Assembly (NCBI GenBank): GCA_964448285.1
Contig: CAYUWG010000041.1
Location: 1 to 33,347 of the forward strand
Direction: 5' to 3'
Origin: CAYUWG01 sp964448285
Lineage (GTDB): Bacteria; Bacteroidota; Ignavibacteria; SZUA-365
DNA length: 33,347 nt
Part shown: piece by piece, positions 1-7,926 of the stretch
Layout of the letters: each line of letters opens with the position of its first letter
Position numbering within the stretch: position 1 is the stretch's first letter
The notes under the pieces: model-generated
Seen by the model: the letters and a program-made list of their open reading frames with translations, nothing else
What the model was told of the DNA's origin: nothing
Database searches by the model: none
Program-made: the position numbers and the translations under genes

Positions 1-1096
1 TGTGTGCGAGCATATCGACGAAGTTCACCACGATGGCAGTGAGATGATTCTTTGCGAGCGATGAGATATTTCCGACCATCTGCTTGCCATACTCCGGGTC
101 GATGATCTTGTAGTACTTCAGGTCGGTGCGAAGCTTGATGCGGCGGCGTTCGAGAAGTTTTTCGAGAAGCTCCTTCTCATGCTTGTTCATCGAGTAGTCG
201 TCATCATCGCCTTGCGACCAAAGCTGGGGATAAACTTTCTCAAGGTCGCTCGGGAAGAAGCCGCTGAAGATCGCATTGCGCGAGTAGGGCGTCGCGGTCG
301 GGAGGATTGACAGGTGGAAATCTTTTTGAATGGTGAACAGCGATTGAAGATGCTGTTCCATGACGAGCCACTGGTCATAGCGCATGCAGTCGATCACGAA
401 AAAGAACACCGGGCCTTTGTGCTGGAGATGCGGCACGACGAAACGATCCACGACGTTCGGCGACATCGGGACGTCTTCGTCCTCGATCCAGTCCCGATAT
501 TTTCTTTCGACGAACTTGCAGAACTCCTGATTGCTCTCGCGCCGTTGATCGGTGATCGTTTGGTGCAGGCCGAGCTCGGGGTGCTGGTCAAGTTCCAATT
601 CCCACTGAACGAGTTTCCGGTAAATCTCCATCCATTCATCGAGGTCGAGCGGATTGAGCAGTGCGGCAGCCACGCGGTTGAACTCGATGATGTATTCCTG
701 AGAGGTTTTCGTGCCGACGATCTTCCTGCCTTCGATGATCTTCTTGACGACGAGAAGGATCTGGCTCGCGTTGACGGGCTTCGTCAGGTAGTCGCTGATC
801 TTTTCCCCGATCGCTTCTTCCATGAGCGACTCCTCTTCGTTCTTCGTCACCATGACGACGGGTAAGGTCGGTGCGATTTCCTTGATCTTGGAAAGCGTTT
901 CCAATCCGCCTATGCCGGGCATGGATTCATCGAGAAGGACGAGATCGACGGGATTGTGTGAAACCCACTCGATTGCGTCGGCGCCGTTCGTGACGGTCGA
1001 AAGTTGAAAGCCGCGTTGTTCGAGATACAGAATGTGCGGGCGGAGGAGATCGACTTCGTCGTCAACCCAGAGGATTTTTCCTTTTGATTCGCTCAT
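1..1096 (-). CDS. porX: PorX-like response regulator with PglZ domain (partial, runs off left edge)
   Basis: Reading the minus strand from the ATG at 1096 gives an uninterrupted frame of 365 codons to the window edge. Residues 1-120 are a receiver domain: acidic pair D12/D13, phosphoacceptor D56 in LVLLDESMPG, T84, and K107 in DYLTKPVN. From about residue 150 the sequence matches the PglZ (alkaline-phosphatase-like) part of PorX, including VFFFVIDCMRYDQW, whose Asp is expected to bind metal. The C-terminal part is outside the window. In Porphyromonas and Flavobacterium, PorX is a cytoplasmic regulator needed for T9SS gene expression; that role is transferred from the family. The start overlaps the stop of the aldehyde dehydrogenase (ATGA at 1093-1096), which suggests translational coupling. 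No good Shine-Dalgarno precedes it, which fits coupling. The symbol is used in the family sense. Confidence 0.9.
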   Translation of the reverse strand, partial: MSESKGKILWVDDEVDLLRPHILYLEQRGFQLSTVTNGADAIEWVSHNPVDLVLLDESMPGIGGLETLSKIKEIAPTLPVVMVTKNEEESLMEEAIGEKISDYLTKPVNASQILLVVKKIIEGRKIVGTKTSQEYIIEFNRVAAALLNPLDLDEWMEIYRKLVQWELELDQHPELGLHQTITDQRRESNQEFCKFVERKYRDWIEDEDVPMSPNVVDRFVVPHLQHKGPVFFFVIDCMRYDQWLVMEQHLQSLFTIQKDFHLSILPTATPYSRNAIFSGFFPSDLEKVYPQLWSQGDDDDYSMNKHEKELLEKLLERRRIKLRTDLKYYKIIDPEYGKQMVGNISSLAKNHLTAIVVNFVDMLAH

Positions 1097-2721
1097 GAAT
1101 GCTTTGTCGTGAATTGTTCGATGATCCGTTGGATTTCATCCTCGCTTATTCCGCTTCCATAGCGAATACCCGAGGACTGTGTGCTAGGACGTTGCACGCC
1201 TTTTCCCGTTTGCATCGGCGTGTTCCCCGCTTTGAGCCTGATGCGTTCCTCGATTTCCTCCATCCAACTCCGTTGAGTGCCGGTTGCCTGTCGTGCGGGC
1301 TTCGACGGTGAGGAAACACCAACCCAGCGGAGATTCGTGTCTTGCGAGACCGGGCGGCCTTGCTCATCGTTCAACGGGACAGTCTCGAAGGCAACGCGCT
1401 TGATGTTGAGGAGATGGCGTGCGGTGACGTTTTCCGAAATGATCGAACCGCCGATCGTGCCCGGGCCGAGTGTCATCGAAGCGTCGAGGTCGTTCGTATA
1501 ACCGACGGCGCCGAGCGCGCCGACACTGTTCACGATGATGCGCTGCGCGGGCTTTTCGAGAGCGAACTTCATGATCACGTCTTTGTCGTTCGAATGAATG
1601 ACCATCGTATGTCCGATGCCGCCGAATTCGAGGAGTTCGATGCAGCGGTGACATCCGTCCCGCCAGTCGCTCGCCGCGTAGAAGGAAAGCACGGGGCTTA
1701 GCTTCTCGCGCGAGAGCGGTTCATCTCGACCGACGCGATCTAGTTCTGCGATGAGAACTTCTGTGCTCGGCGGGCATGAGATGCCGGCGATGTGTGCGAT
1801 GGTGGCGGCTGGTTTCCCGACGAGTTCAGCGTTGAGCTTGCCGCCGGGGAATACTGTTCGCCTCAGTTTGTCCTTGTCTTCTCCTTCACAGAAGAAGCCG
1901 TTTAACTCCTTAATGAGATGTTTCGCTTCAGCGACGATGGGCGCATCCACGATCACCGACGCCTCGGTCGAGCACAGCGTTCCATTATCGAATTTCTTTC
2001 CCGTCATGACGTCCGCAACGGCTTTGCGCACGTTCGCCGTTCGCTCGATAAACGCAGGCACGTTCCCCGATCCCACTCCATACGCAGGCTTCCCAACGGA
2101 CTGCGCAGCGCGCACCATCGGCGTGCTTCCCGTAGCGAGAATGATTGCCGTGTACTTGTTCTTCATCAATTCATTCGTGCCTTCGATGCTCACGTGCTCC
2201 ATGCAATGAATCAATCCCTTCGGTGCGCCGGCTTTGATTGCGGCATCGTTCAGGATGCGCAGAGCTTCCGCCGTCGATCGGATCGACCGGGGGTGCGGGC
2301 TGCACACGATGGCGTTCCGGCATTTCAACGAGATTATTGCCTTGAACATTGCCGTCGATGTGGGATTCGTGCATGGAATGAGCGCTGCAACGACGCCCAT
2401 CGGCTCAGCGATTTCAAGGACGGATCCGTTGTTTATGGAATTCACGATGCCGACTGTCTTCAGGTCTTTGATGGATTCCCATGTGTGCTTCGTGCCGAAG
2501 ACGTTCTTGACTTTCTTGTCCTGCCATTTGCCGAAGCCGGTTTCTTCGTGCGCCATTTTTCCAAGGTGCTCGGACGCTTCGTATCCGGCATATGCGATCG
2601 CTTCAACGATAGCATCGACTTCCGCCTGGGTATAGTGCTTGAATTCCTGAGCGGCATCCCATGCGGTCTTTGCGAGGGTCCGTGCTTCCTGAATGGAGAG
2701 AAGATCATTGTCGAGAGTCAT
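1093..2721 (-). CDS. CoA-acylating aldehyde dehydrogenase (EutE/PduP/AdhE-N-terminal type)
   Basis: This 542-residue protein belongs to the CoA-acylating aldehyde dehydrogenases, which convert an aldehyde plus CoA and NAD+ to acyl-CoA, or the reverse. Visible family marks are the AEPMGVVAALIPCTNPTS stretch (about 106-123), the NAD-binding ATGSTPMVRAA region (196-206), GVGSGNVPAFI (215-225) and the catalytic cysteine C250 in NGTLCSTE. The catalytic domain ends near residue 450. It is followed by a low-complexity linker (TPMQTGKGVQRPSTQSS) and a short amphipathic tail, SEDEIQRIIEQFTTK, which resembles bacterial-microcompartment encapsulation peptides; that is an inference. No shell or alcohol dehydrogenase gene lies in the window, so the substrate is unknown. 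The stop overlaps the start of the PorX-like gene by 4 bp. The gene diverges from the membrane protein at 2920. Confidence 0.9.
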   Translation of the reverse strand: MTLDNDLLSIQEARTLAKTAWDAAQEFKHYTQAEVDAIVEAIAYAGYEASEHLGKMAHEETGFGKWQDKKVKNVFGTKHTWESIKDLKTVGIVNSINNGSVLEIAEPMGVVAALIPCTNPTSTAMFKAIISLKCRNAIVCSPHPRSIRSTAEALRILNDAAIKAGAPKGLIHCMEHVSIEGTNELMKNKYTAIILATGSTPMVRAAQSVGKPAYGVGSGNVPAFIERTANVRKAVADVMTGKKFDNGTLCSTEASVIVDAPIVAEAKHLIKELNGFFCEGEDKDKLRRTVFPGGKLNAELVGKPAATIAHIAGISCPPSTEVLIAELDRVGRDEPLSREKLSPVLSFYAASDWRDGCHRCIELLEFGGIGHTMVIHSNDKDVIMKFALEKPAQRIIVNSVGALGAVGYTNDLDASMTLGPGTIGGSIISENVTARHLLNIKRVAFETVPLNDEQGRPVSQDTNLRWVGVSSPSKPARQATGTQRSWMEEIEERIRLKAGNTPMQTGKGVQRPSTQSSGIRYGSGISEDEIQRIIEQFTTKHS

Positions 2722-2919
2722 ATGTCAACCCGATGGTTCGTGGGGGGAATCGTCAGTTTCAACGCCGTGGGCAACTTACAAAACACGGCAGTAAGTCGCC
2801 AAGGCGTCCTGTCCGGACAAGCGCGGATCGAAGAGTGAATATCATCGCATCAATGTCAGGAATTCCCGCGAATCCTTGCAGGCAATTGTTTCTGCCCTTG
2901 TCCCTGCTGATATTTCCGC

Positions 2920-3948
2920 ATGGTTCTGCTCGTCACCGCCTGTCTCGTGATCATCCTTCTTTCCTTCATTGCCTCAAGCATGGAAGCGGCGCTATTCACT
3001 GTTACCCCGTTGCAAATAGAAAAAATGTGCACCCAAAACCTGCCGGGTGCGCATCGTTTGAAGACCAACAAGGAAACGATCCACGACTCGATCATCGCTA
3101 TCGTCATATTGAATAACCTTGCGAACATCGCCGGTTCGATTTTCGTCGGTGCGATAGCAGCCGATACTTTCTCCGACGCATGGTTAGGGGTATTCTCCGG
3201 CGCGCTTACCTTTGCGATCATTCTTACCGGTGAAGTAATCCCGAAGATGGTCGGTGAACGATATGCGAACACCTATGCCCGACTCACGGCAACGCCGGTA
3301 CACGTTCTTCGTTTGGTGTTCCTGCCGTTCGTCGCGCTTCTCAAGGCTTTCGCCAAACCGCTCGGGAAAGCGACCGAATCTCGGCACCGAACCTCTGAAG
3401 AAGAGATTACGCTGCTTGCTGGACTGGGGCATGAACACGGAGCGATAGAACCGGAAGAGCATCAACTCATCAAGCAGGTGTTTCAGCTCAATGATATCCT
3501 GGCGAAGGACATCATGACTCCGCGGACGGTCGTGTTCGCGCTTCCGGCGGATGAAATTCTCCGGGATGCTGCGCCAAAGCTTTATACCGCCTCCGTCAGC
3601 CGCATCCCTTTGTATGGAAACGACCTCGACGACATCCTCGGGATCGTGCACATTCGCGACGTGCTTGCTGCACTCGCGAAAGGACAGGGTGAAAGGTCAC
3701 TGAAGGATTTTGCGGAGGAAGTCCCGTTTGTCCCGGACACGGCGCGTGCAGACGTCCTCTTACGGACATTCCAGCGCAACCGCGAACATCTCGCAATCGT
3801 GATCGATGAGTATGGCGGGATGGCCGGCGTCATCTCGCTTGAGGATATCCTCGAACAGCTCGTCGGTGAAATTGTCGATGAACACGACCGCGACGTGGAC
3901 ATGCGGGCACGCGCGCGAGTGCTACGCGAACGGAAGGAAAGGAAGTAG
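2920..3948 (+). CDS. DUF21/CBS-pair membrane protein (CNNM/CorC-like, hemolysin family)
   Basis: The 342-residue product has an N-terminal DUF21/CNNM membrane domain: hydrophobic segments at about 2-24, 55-80, 88-110 and 126-146, with the conserved TGEVIPK at 103-109. A pair of CBS domains follows, starting at DIMTPRTVV (197-205) and ending around VISLEDILEQLVGEIVDE (304-321). CNNM/CorC relatives act in Mg2+ or Na+ transport, with CBS domains as nucleotide or Mg2+ sensors; the exact ion here is not known. Many homologues are longer (about 430 residues) and end in a CorC/HlyC domain. This one lacks it and stops after a short Arg/Glu-rich tail. The Shine-Dalgarno is weak; the start is placed by the usual short hydrophobic N-terminus. 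A period-8 repeat begins 12 bp after the stop. Confidence 0.88.
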   Translation: MVLLVTACLVIILLSFIASSMEAALFTVTPLQIEKMCTQNLPGAHRLKTNKETIHDSIIAIVILNNLANIAGSIFVGAIAADTFSDAWLGVFSGALTFAIILTGEVIPKMVGERYANTYARLTATPVHVLRLVFLPFVALLKAFAKPLGKATESRHRTSEEEITLLAGLGHEHGAIEPEEHQLIKQVFQLNDILAKDIMTPRTVVFALPADEILRDAAPKLYTASVSRIPLYGNDLDDILGIVHIRDVLAALAKGQGERSLKDFAEEVPFVPDTARADVLLRTFQRNREHLAIVIDEYGGMAGVISLEDILEQLVGEIVDEHDRDVDMRARARVLRERKERK

Positions 3949-3959
3949 ACGCCCATCCG

Positions 3960-4054
3960 TGGGACGGGGGGACGGTGGGACGGTGGGACGGAGGAACGGT
4001 GGTACGGGGGAACGGGGGGACGGTGGAACGGAGGGACGGTGGGTCGGTGAGCGG
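3960..4054 (+). repeat. Period-8 minisatellite, consensus TGGGACGG
   Basis: Eleven consecutive 8-bp copies (3960-4047) plus a 7-bp partial copy, all ending in CGG. Variation sits mainly in the first five bases of the unit. The array starts 12 bp after the stop of the CNNM-like gene. The same unit occurs in the opposite orientation at 23523-23574, where it lies next to the 3' end of a minus-strand gene. It cannot be a CRISPR array, having no spacers. The rest of the gap to the IS remnant (4055-4288) holds only a short inverted repeat. Confidence 0.9.
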
Positions 4055-4145
4055 CTGAACAGGAATAGCCCCAAAAAAACGGACACGTAGAAAGCTCCAT
4101 AGAAAGGCGAACGAAGACGATTAGTGATTGATGACGACCGCACGC

Positions 4146-4227
4146 GGGCACACTGCCGGGGGACGCCGGGAATGCCCTTGAGTGTTGCAGGCTCCGGACA
4201 TCCCCGACCGTCCGCGTCAGTGTGCCC
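4146..4227. repeat. 10-bp perfect inverted repeat around a GC-rich 62-bp centre
   Basis: GGGCACACTG at 4146-4155 and its exact reverse complement CAGTGTGCCC at 4218-4227 bracket a GC-rich stretch. It could be a relic of a small transposable element or a folded RNA/DNA structure. No ORF lies inside. It sits about 60 bp beyond the 3' end of the IS3 transposase remnant. Confidence 0.45.
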
Positions 4228-4288
4228 ACTGTGCTTACATCGTAGTGCGATCCTGATGACGGTACGTTCCTGACATACCGAAACTCGG

Positions 4289-4765
4289 TTATGCGACATT
4301 GCGCGCTTCTTCCTGAATCGAATCCCAATAGTGCTGTTCCATTTCTATCGGTGTTCGAAACGCCAAGGTACTATGACGATGATGGTTGTTGTCATCGATC
4401 TCGATATACTCGAACAGGTACCGCTCGGCGTCTGCCAGATGGGAAAAGACCTGACCATCCAGAAACTCTTTCCGGCATTGTCCCAGCAATTTCCCTCGGG
4501 CTCGCAACTTCTGACGACGCATACTGCGATTGACGCGATGACGCCCGCACGGGATCCCCTGAAGACGGAGTTCCTGGGTGATGCGCACGGAGCCATAGCG
4601 TTGTTTTGAACGATCGAAAATCGAACGGACGAGTTGGTCAAACTCTTTGCGGTATCCCTTGGCAGAACGCTGAGAGTTCTTCACCCATGTATAGTATCCG
4701 GAACGGGATACACCCAGAGCGGACGCCATCCTTTCAATGGAAAACTCCTGAGAAAATCTCCTCAT
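4289..4765 (-). pseudogene. IS3-type transposase orfB, internally deleted and frame-broken
   Basis: The open frame begins with the HTH_21 region typical of orfB (ASALGVSRSGYYTW, then RYGSVRITQELRLQGI). It jumps directly to the C-terminal part (LFEYIEIDDNNHHRHSTLAF). Most of the rve integrase core that carries the DDE catalytic residues is missing. The hallmark GNCWDNA motif lies in another frame (minus strand of 4474-4494), so at least two frame breaks accompany the deletion. The product cannot be a working transposase. The ATG at 4765 is only the first ATG in this frame; the original orfB would have been read by frameshifting from orfA. Confidence 0.8.
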
Positions 4766-5075
4766 AAAGACGTAGGGGTGGACTTTGTCTGCGAAAAGAT
4801 GGCGACGGCTTTTTTAGGATATCGCGCTCTTGACGAGCGATATCCAATTCGCGTCGTAAGGTTCGAATCTGTTCATCGGAAGGATGCAACTGCCCTGTAC
4901 CGGGAAACGCACCGTCCGCATGCTTGGCTAACTCCACCCTCCAATGACGTATGGCACCTTGATAGAGACCCAATTCGCGCTCAATGACGGTAGGAGATCG
5001 ACCTGATGTATCGGCCAGTTCTACCGCTTGACGCTTGAACTCGGCGTCGAAAGTATTTCGTTTTTTCGTGATCAT
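4734..5075 (-). CDS. IS3-type transposase orfA (helix-turn-helix protein)
   Basis: From the ATG at 5075 the product begins MITKKRNTFDAEFKRQAVEL, the classic N-terminus of Tnp_1/IS3 orfA proteins. A helix-turn-helix follows, then a leucine-zipper-like end (QIRTLRRELDIARQERDILKK). AGAGGT lies about 9 bp before this ATG, so it is preferred over an upstream start at 5165. The frame continues past the ILKK slippery site for 23 residues and overlaps the orfB remnant. The gene looks intact, but without orfB it cannot mobilise the element. At most it would be a DNA-binding remnant. Confidence 0.75.
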   Translation of the reverse strand: MITKKRNTFDAEFKRQAVELADTSGRSPTVIERELGLYQGAIRHWRVELAKHADGAFPGTGQLHPSDEQIRTLRRELDIARQERDILKKPSPSFRRQSPPLRLYEEIFSGVFH

Positions 5076-5182
5076 GTGACACACCTCTGGTGTGATGATT
5101 GGAAATGTACGTTTGGTTCTTGGTGTCTCCGAATTAGTGGGTATAGTCCATTTTTCAACTGACACAGTTCAGTGGACACTAC

Positions 5183-5280
5183 CATCAGCCATCAGCCATG
5201 AGCCATCAGCCATCAGCCACGAGCCATCAGCCATCAGCCATCAGCCATCAGCCATCAGCCACGAGCCATGAGCCATCAGC
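5183..5280 (-). repeat. 7-bp tandem array, CATCAGC x14 (GCTGATG on the minus strand)
   Basis: Exactly 14 heptamers without a gap, with occasional CATGAGC and CACGAGC variants. It lies between the IS3 left end and the PAS kinase gene. The same heptamer in reverse-complement orientation forms the array at 7854-7895 on the other side of the kinase. No spacers, so not CRISPR. Confidence 0.92.
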
Positions 5281-5396
5281 TGATTTCAGACCTTCCTCTT
5301 CCGATTTTAGAATTCTGACTACCAGCAATTAGATTGGGCTACCAATATCCAACGGTGTGCACACATGTATGCAAAGACCTTTCTCGGAATACAATT

Positions 5397-7862
5397 ATGA
5401 AGACAGCATCATTCGGTGAACGGAACAACCTTTCCCCATCCTTCACGCTGAGTCTCATGTATCTGATCTTCTCGCTGGTCTGGATCACGCTGACGACGCC
5501 TCTCACTGCGAGCGTCGTAAAAGATACACGGCAGTTCGAGTGGATTGAACTGGTGAAAGGAGTGCTCTTCGTGATGGTCACCACGTTTCTCTTCTTCGCG
5601 GTGTCGTCGAAGTATGTCAAACGGCTCACCGCTGAGAAACGTCGCTTTGCACGGTTAGTGGAAGCGATCCCGGATATGTTGTTTCTCATCGACCGCGATG
5701 GAAAGTTTTTGGACTATGCGTCGAACCATGATGGGGAACTCCTCACCCCACCCAGTCAATTTTTAGGCAAAACTGTCGATGATACTTTGCCGCCGGAAGT
5801 CGCGAAGATCGTGCGGGAGAAAGTACAAAGCGCATTGGAAAAGCACGCGACGCAACAGATGACCTACAGTCTTGTGATTCGCGGGAAGAAAAAACACTAC
5901 GATGCGAGATTAGCGCCTGCAACGGAGAATGAAATCATCGTGGTTGTGCGAGACGTGACCGAGAGTGTCGAACGGGAACAGCGTTTGAAGGATCAGGAAG
6001 TGCTGCTCACGGAAATGGGGAGGATTGCGAAAATCGGTGGCTGGAAATTCAATACGAAAACGATGGAAGGGAAGTGGACCGATGAAGTCGCCCACATTCA
6101 CGACCTCGATCCATCCTTAGAGCCGAGTGTCGCGTTAGGCTTGAGCTTCTTTCAGGGTGAACACCGGGCGAAGATCGAGCAGGCAGTCAAAGCCGCCGTC
6201 GAGCAAGGCACGCCGTACGACCTCGAGTTAGAGATGATCTCAGCGAAAGGCGCTCACAAATGGGTTCGCACTATCGCACATCCCATTCGAAAAGGTGATG
6301 AGGTCGTGGTAGTCTGGGGGACGTTCCAGGATATCACCGACCGGCATCGAAGCGAACAGGCACTGAGGGAAAGCTATCAATTTACGAAGCGGGTTCTCGA
6401 AACGCTGCCGGCGCATATCGCCGTGCTGAGTCCGAACGGCGTCGTACTTTCGGTGAACAAGGCATGGCAGGAGTTTATCGATTCGAAGCAAGTCAGCGTG
6501 CTGGAATCCGCGAAGGTCGGGTCGAATTATTTTCAGACCTGCGCACAGGCTGCCGAGCAGGGATATGAGCTTGCATCGACGATCCTCAGCGGACTACGCG
6601 CCGTTCAGAGCGGGAAGTTGGAGCGATTCCGTCATGAATACGCGAGCGACGTCGATGGTGCGATTCGGTGGTATGACGTTCAGGCTTTGCCCTTTATCGA
6701 CAACAGTGGCGTGATCGTGTTTCACTCCGATATCACGGCGCAGAGAGAGGCAGCCGAGCGCGTGGCAAACAGCGAGCGCCGATTCCGCGCGTTGATTGAA
6801 AACGCCACGGACATCATCACCGTCATCAGTCCCGATGGGACGATCCTCTATCATAGCCCTTCCGCCGAGCGCGTGCTTGGATACACGGAATCAGAACTCG
6901 TCGGGAAGAACGCGTTCGATTTCATTCATGAGCAAGACAGACCCGCCGTACTGAAGCTTATAGAACAATACCTTGCGCAGGAGGGCGTCATCGTCGAAAC
7001 GGAATACCGCTTTCTTCATAAGGACGGGCGCTGGCGGATGTTGGGCAGCATCGGGAAAAACATGATCGGCGATTCCACGCTGCGCGGCATCGTCGTCAAC
7101 TCGCGCGACGTAACGGAGAAGAACCTCTACGAACAGGAGCTGATTGCCATGCGGGAACAGGCGCTCCACATGAACAAGCTCAAGGATGAATTCATTGCCA
7201 ACATCTCGCATGAAATCCGCACTCCGCTCAACGTCATGTTCGGCTATCTCAGTCTCGTATCAGACAAGAACGCACAGCCGGGCGCTGCCGAACTCGACGA
7301 GTACTATTCGATCATACGGCGCAGCGGCGAGCGCCTGATGCGAACGGTCGATCATATCCTCAATATCTCACTGCTCAGCTCCGGTGCGTTGGAGGTGCAT
7401 CGGCAATCGGTCAACGTCCTGACGAAAGTAGAGGAAATAGAAAAGGATTTCAGAATGACGGCATCGGAGAAAAGCCTTACCCTGGATATAGAAATTTTCA
7501 GCGAGCGTCCGATGATTTTCGCCGATCCGTACTGTCTCGAGCAAGCGCTCGTGAATCTGATGGAAAATGCTATAAAATATACGGACGCCGGCGGAGTCAC
7601 GATCAAAGTGTATGAAGAATCCGGTTCCGTGAAAATTTCTATACGCGATACGGGCATCGGGATTTCTGACGAATACATGCCGCGTCTGTATGAAGAATTC
7701 TCTCAGGAAGTGACGGGCTACACGCGCCCGTATGAAGGCGTCGGTCTTGGAATGGCTCTCGTGAAGCGCTACGTCCAGCTCAACAACGGACACATCGAGG
7801 TGTACTCGAAGAAAGGCGAAGGGACGGAGTTCGTACTTGCGTTCCCGGTAGCGGATGGCTGA
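5397..7862 (+). CDS. Membrane-anchored multi-PAS sensor histidine kinase
   Basis: From the ATG at 5397 the product has 821 residues. Two membrane helices (about 17-37 and 53-71) enclose a short external loop. Four PAS/PAC modules follow (roughly 80-190, 205-325, 330-450, 460-585). The dimerisation/phosphoacceptor segment has H605 in NISHEIRTPLN, and the ATPase domain shows the N box (LVNLMENAIKYTD), G1 (DTGIGIS) and G2 (GVGLGMALVKRY). All catalytic motifs are intact. It should autophosphorylate on His605 in response to signals sensed by the PAS domains; ligands are unknown. No receiver domain and no adjacent regulator are present, so it is an orphan kinase. A longer frame begins at a TTG at 5334, but that adds 21 polar residues without a ribosome site. 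The last codons and the stop lie inside a 7-bp repeat array. Confidence 0.9.
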   Translation: MKTASFGERNNLSPSFTLSLMYLIFSLVWITLTTPLTASVVKDTRQFEWIELVKGVLFVMVTTFLFFAVSSKYVKRLTAEKRRFARLVEAIPDMLFLIDRDGKFLDYASNHDGELLTPPSQFLGKTVDDTLPPEVAKIVREKVQSALEKHATQQMTYSLVIRGKKKHYDARLAPATENEIIVVVRDVTESVEREQRLKDQEVLLTEMGRIAKIGGWKFNTKTMEGKWTDEVAHIHDLDPSLEPSVALGLSFFQGEHRAKIEQAVKAAVEQGTPYDLELEMISAKGAHKWVRTIAHPIRKGDEVVVVWGTFQDITDRHRSEQALRESYQFTKRVLETLPAHIAVLSPNGVVLSVNKAWQEFIDSKQVSVLESAKVGSNYFQTCAQAAEQGYELASTILSGLRAVQSGKLERFRHEYASDVDGAIRWYDVQALPFIDNSGVIVFHSDITAQREAAERVANSERRFRALIENATDIITVISPDGTILYHSPSAERVLGYTESELVGKNAFDFIHEQDRPAVLKLIEQYLAQEGVIVETEYRFLHKDGRWRMLGSIGKNMIGDSTLRGIVVNSRDVTEKNLYEQELIAMREQALHMNKLKDEFIANISHEIRTPLNVMFGYLSLVSDKNAQPGAAELDEYYSIIRRSGERLMRTVDHILNISLLSSGALEVHRQSVNVLTKVEEIEKDFRMTASEKSLTLDIEIFSERPMIFADPYCLEQALVNLMENAIKYTDAGGVTIKVYEESGSVKISIRDTGIGISDEYMPRLYEEFSQEVTGYTRPYEGVGLGMALVKRYVQLNNGHIEVYSKKGEGTEFVLAFPVADG

Positions 7863-7895
7863 TAGCTGATGGCTGATAGCTGATGGCTGATGGCA
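7854..7895 (+). repeat. 7-bp tandem array, GATGGCT/GATAGCT x6, overlapping the kinase stop
   Basis: Six heptamers run from 7854. The first supplies the last two sense codons (GAT GGC) and the T of the TGA stop of the PAS kinase, so the repeat has invaded or formed the gene end. The unit is the reverse complement of the AGCCATC heptamer in the array at 5183-5280, so the kinase is bracketed by inverted arrays. Confidence 0.85.
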
Positions 7896-7926
7896 GCCAA
7901 GGGATGATCGCCTGAAAAAAGCGCGA

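Larger units (their letters stand above)
4289..5175 (-). mobile_element. Decayed IS3-family insertion sequence
   Basis: The segment carries the two-gene organisation of IS3-type elements on the minus strand: an orfA with a helix-turn-helix Tnp_1 domain and a broken orfB. A slippery A AAA AAG heptamer lies near the end of orfA (minus strand of 4809-4815), as expected for frameshifting in this family. The orfB frame, however, is displaced by +1 rather than -1 from orfA. A -1 slip runs into TGA just before the orfB ATG, so an indel has probably occurred. The integrase core of orfB is deleted. The outer boundary near 5175 is a guess from the TGTCCACTGAACTGTG stretch upstream of orfA; no matching right-end inverted repeat was found. 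Confidence 0.75.

Noticed and set aside
1918..2838. 306-residue plus-strand open frame
   Set aside because: It is antisense to the aldehyde dehydrogenase, with Arg/His-rich shadow composition and no family pattern.
3582..4328. 248-residue minus-strand frame rich in Pro and Arg
   Set aside because: It is a shadow of the CNNM-like gene continued through the period-8 array, which gives the repeated proline-rich text.
4855..4875. GGTTCGAATC as a tRNA T-loop
   Set aside because: It lies inside the IS3 orfA coding region, and no acceptor, D or anticodon arm can be folded around it.
5183..5280. Heptamer array as a CRISPR or binding-site array
   Set aside because: Gapless 7-bp tandem without spacers; simple-sequence repeat.
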